Shown here: positions 62,551-64,000 of the stretch, one piece after another
Numbering within the stretch: position 1 is the stretch's first letter
Layout: the number at the start of each line of letters is the position of its first letter
Assembly: GCA_025353765.1 (NCBI GenBank)
Contig: JANXOD010000016.1
Coordinates: 343,398 to 407,397, forward strand
Source: Sphingobacteriales bacterium
Lineage (GTDB): Bacteria; Bacteroidota; Bacteroidia; Sphingobacteriales; Sphingobacteriaceae
Direction: 5' to 3'
DNA length: 64,000 nt
The notes under the pieces: model-generated
Database searches by the model: none
What the model was told of the DNA's origin: nothing
What the model saw: the letters and a program-made list of their open reading frames with translations, nothing else
Program-made: the position numbers and the translations under genes

Positions 62551-63240
62551 ATGCAATTTGAAAGACTAACACGTGATCTATTCACCAGCGATCAGTACAG
62601 CAGAAACGAGCTGAACCTCTTTACCTCTGATTTTATCAGTAGGTATAAAAAAACCGCTAACCCGGTATTGCCAGCAGCAGAAATGAGTCTGTTGGAAAGC
62701 ACTTACCAAAAATTTAAAGATGGTTTGGGCGAATTAAGTACCAAAGGCGCTTTCCAAAAAGGGGGTACAGTAAGCAAGCAGGATGCCTATGATGATGTAC
62801 TGGATTTCATCCGCACCAAAGAAGGGATCATTAAAGGCACGTTTAAGAAAGGCAGTGCTGCTTACACCGAGTTTTACCCTATGGGTTTAAGTCAGTATCA
62901 TAATGCTTCGGTAGAGGGAATGAAGGTTTTACTGGTAAGCTATGCCGCTGCCGCAAATAAATATAAAGCCGAACTGGGCGCCACTTTTATTACTGAATTA
63001 ACTGATCTGCAACTGGCTTATACCACCGCCCGCGACGAACAGGTAGATAAAAAAGGGGATAAGGCCAGCGCCCAAACTCTTTTAAGAGAAAGCAGAAAAG
63101 AATTGACGATGGCTTTAACTAAATGCCTTTTACTGATAGCCGCCAACACGGTGAGTAATGAAGAAGCTTTTATGGGCTATTTTAACTTTGGTTTATTAGA
63201 AGTAGATAATGATAAAACCGTAGCAGTAGTATTGAACTAA
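62551..63240 (+). CDS. conserved protein of unknown function next to the repeat array
   Basis: A soluble, mostly helical protein of about 229 residues from ATG 62551 (MQFERLTRDLF); the longer frame from 62488 adds an unlikely hydrophobic lead. Visible pieces are NELNLFTSDFISRYKKTANP, LPAAEMSLLESTYQKF, GTFKKGSAAYTEFYPMGLSQY, and a conserved-looking C-terminal LLLIAANTVSNEEAFMGYF. I know similar proteins from Sphingobacteria as hypotheticals but no function. Codon use looks less AT-rich than the repeat array in front of it. A strong terminator follows. Confidence 0.75.
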   Translation: MQFERLTRDLFTSDQYSRNELNLFTSDFISRYKKTANPVLPAAEMSLLESTYQKFKDGLGELSTKGAFQKGGTVSKQDAYDDVLDFIRTKEGIIKGTFKKGSAAYTEFYPMGLSQYHNASVEGMKVLLVSYAAAANKYKAELGATFITELTDLQLAYTTARDEQVDKKGDKASAQTLLRESRKELTMALTKCLLLIAANTVSNEEAFMGYFNFGLLEVDNDKTVAVVLN

Positions 63241-63310
63241 GCACTGATTAAACAAGCGAATTTTAATGGATAGGTTCGTTTGAAACTCAAAAATTTGTAT
63301 TAGTTTAATA

Positions 63311-63350
63311 AAAGGGCTGATTTTTCTTGTAAGAACCAGCCTTTTTGTTT
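63311..63350 (+). terminator. terminator of the 62551 gene
   Basis: AAAGGGCTG faces CAGCCTTTTT with a second inner stem TTCTT/AAGAA, and a T-run follows. It ends the transcript just before the palindromic element region. Confidence 0.8.
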
Positions 63351-63359
63351 TTATAAATA

Positions 63360-63438
63360 TTTGTCCCGGCAGGATCTCTAGGATAGGAACCTACGCTATA
63401 TACGCAGAGTCCCTTTTAGGAGACTCTGCTTGGACAAA
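63360..63438. repeat. nested palindrome enclosed by TTTGTCC/GGACAAA
   Basis: TTTGTCC (63360-63366) and GGACAAA (63432-63438) enclose a perfect inner hairpin GCAGAGTC (63404-63411) / GACTCTGC (63422-63429). The sequence between, with CGGCAGGATCTCTAGG, has the look of REP-type palindromes scattered in Bacteroidota genomes. Confidence 0.65.
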
Positions 63439-63441
63439 GGT

Positions 63442-63469
63442 ACCACCTCCGTCTTGTTCCGCTGCGCTG
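63442..63469 (+). repeat. 28-base direct repeat, left copy
   Basis: ACCACCTCCGTCTTGTTCCG and the following CTGCGCTG recur at 63973-64000, behind the DUF559 gene, with one difference in 28 bases. The second copy ends at the window edge. Confidence 0.85.
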
Positions 63470-63476
63470 CACAATC

Positions 63477-63525
63477 CACCTCCGCCAGCGGAGGAAATAA
63501 GGCTTGTCCTCCGCTGGCGGAGGTG
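63477..63525. repeat. 19-bp perfect inverted repeat upstream of the DUF559 gene
   Basis: CACCTCCGCCAGCGGAGGA (63477-63495) pairs perfectly with TCCTCCGCTGGCGGAGGTG (63507-63525) around an 11-base loop. The GC content of this block is far above the surrounding DNA. The 13-base piece CGGAGGTGGTTAA (63533-63545) just behind it returns inverted at 63970-63982. Confidence 0.9.
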
Positions 63526-63572
63526 CCGAAGGCGGAGGTGGTTAAACGATCGAATATGTGTAATTTGTTCTA

Positions 63573-63956
63573 ATGGAAAAAGCCAATCAAAACAACTTTC
63601 ATGCTTATAATTCTAAATTAAAACCTCTGGCATCAGTTCTGAGAAAACAAATGACTAAAGCAGAGGCATGTTTATGGAAATATGTTTTAAAAGCCAGGCA
63701 AATGCAAGGTTATCAGTTTAGAAGGCAAAGATCAATGTTAAATTATATCGCTGATTTCATGTGCATAGAATTAATGCTGATTATTGAAGTAGATGGCGTC
63801 ACCCATACTTGGGAAGAAGTTTATGAAAAAGATTTGAAAAGGCAAGCTGATTTGGAGGCCATCGGTTTTACTGTTCTCCGTTTTAAGGATGAGGAAGTTC
63901 TAGAGGATATAAATGGAGTGATTGGGGTTTTAGAGGATTGGATGGAAGGAAGGTGA
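63573..63956 (+). CDS. DUF559 endonuclease-like protein
   Basis: A 127-residue protein with the DUF559 pattern related to Vsr/very-short-patch-repair endonucleases: LRKQMTKAEACLWKYVLKAR, GYQFRRQRSMLNYIADFMC, LMLIIEVDGVTH, DLKRQADLEAIGFTVLRF and a terminal EVLEDINGVI. The D...(E)xDG and the following His/Arg positions fit a PD-(D/E)xK nuclease core. The gene is flanked by inverted copies of CGGAGGTGGTTAA and by 28-base direct repeats, an arrangement suggestive of a small mobile or REP-associated element. Confidence 0.9.
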   Translation: MEKANQNNFHAYNSKLKPLASVLRKQMTKAEACLWKYVLKARQMQGYQFRRQRSMLNYIADFMCIELMLIIEVDGVTHTWEEVYEKDLKRQADLEAIGFTVLRFKDEEVLEDINGVIGVLEDWMEGR

Positions 63957-63969
63957 TTTAGTTTAATGC

Positions 63970-64000
63970 TTAACCACCTCCGTCTTGTTCCGCTGCACTG
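63970..64000 (+). repeat. right flank of the DUF559 element: inverted 13-mer and direct repeat, cut by the window
   Basis: TTAACCACCTCCG (63970-63982) is the exact reverse complement of 63533-63545, and the stretch from 63973 to the window end repeats 63442-63469 with a single change. The element therefore continues past position 64000. Confidence 0.85.

Overview
The window looks like a chromosomal segment of an AT-rich member of the Bacteroidota, most likely of the Sphingobacteriaceae type. Several things point there: the TAnnTTTG type of -7 promoter box in front of several genes, few Shine-Dalgarno sequences, an alanine/glutamate-rich tail on ribosomal protein bS16, a darA-darB pair of the dialkylresorcinol/flexirubin type, and many Bacteroidota-typical families (SPW repeat, DUF4199, DUF2752, LUD, PA0069-type radical SAM, DUF4833-like). 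Most of it is ordinary core genome with good synteny logic.

Layout. 1-1100: the end of an SDR-type gene, a complete TPP riboswitch with its own terminator but no thiamine gene behind it, and a convergent tRNA-Arg(CCU). 1186-9963: envelope and cell-surface genes (amidase lipoprotein, two PAP2 phosphatases, an M49-like lipoprotein peptidase, an MtfA-like peptidase, a YncE-like propeller lipoprotein, a DUF4833-like protein, SPW protein, GH25 lysozyme). 10056-18229: rmuC, an FAD oxidoreductase, a YugP-type membrane protease, apaG, a dus gene, a CPBP protease, a DUF2007 protein, cdsA and a TonB-like protein. 18222-34206: mfd, DUF4199/DUF2752/TM2 small membrane proteins, a NIF3 protein with a zinc-ribbon coiled-coil partner, a FabH-like synthase, a radical SAM protein, LUD-ftsH-rsfS divergent from birA, then dsbD and pfkA. 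34219-36019: an M2 peptidase broken by a one-base frameshift near its 5' end. 36192-38246: darA-darB, enclosed by two hairpins that are inverted copies of each other. 38653-46524: gmhA, small hypotheticals, the rpsP-rimM-trmD-rplS translation operon, an amino-acid dehydrogenase, an MscS channel and a psd-type decarboxylase. 47312-52981: a metal-handling block (copper oxidase fusion, a His/Cys-rich exported protein, a Mg2+ P-type ATPase). 53122-59328: a Rieske lipoprotein, hpt, a GT51 transglycosylase with an AsmA-like front end, an Mrp ATPase, and a run of small accessory enzymes.

The right end (59.5-64 kb) is accessory DNA. It holds a translationally coupled three-gene unit (small P-loop kinase-like ATPase, a 502-residue PIN-GNAT-PUA/EVE-like fusion, an ASCH protein), an array of nine 42-bp repeats whose variable sites are shuffled between copies, a conserved protein of unknown function, and a DUF559 endonuclease-like gene embedded in strong palindromes and inverted repeats that resembles a small mobile element. 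The coupled PIN/ASCH unit is the best candidate for an undescribed system. The DUF559 element, the shuffled repeat array and the orphan TPP riboswitch come next.

All family assignments come from reading motifs and overall pattern. No database search was run.
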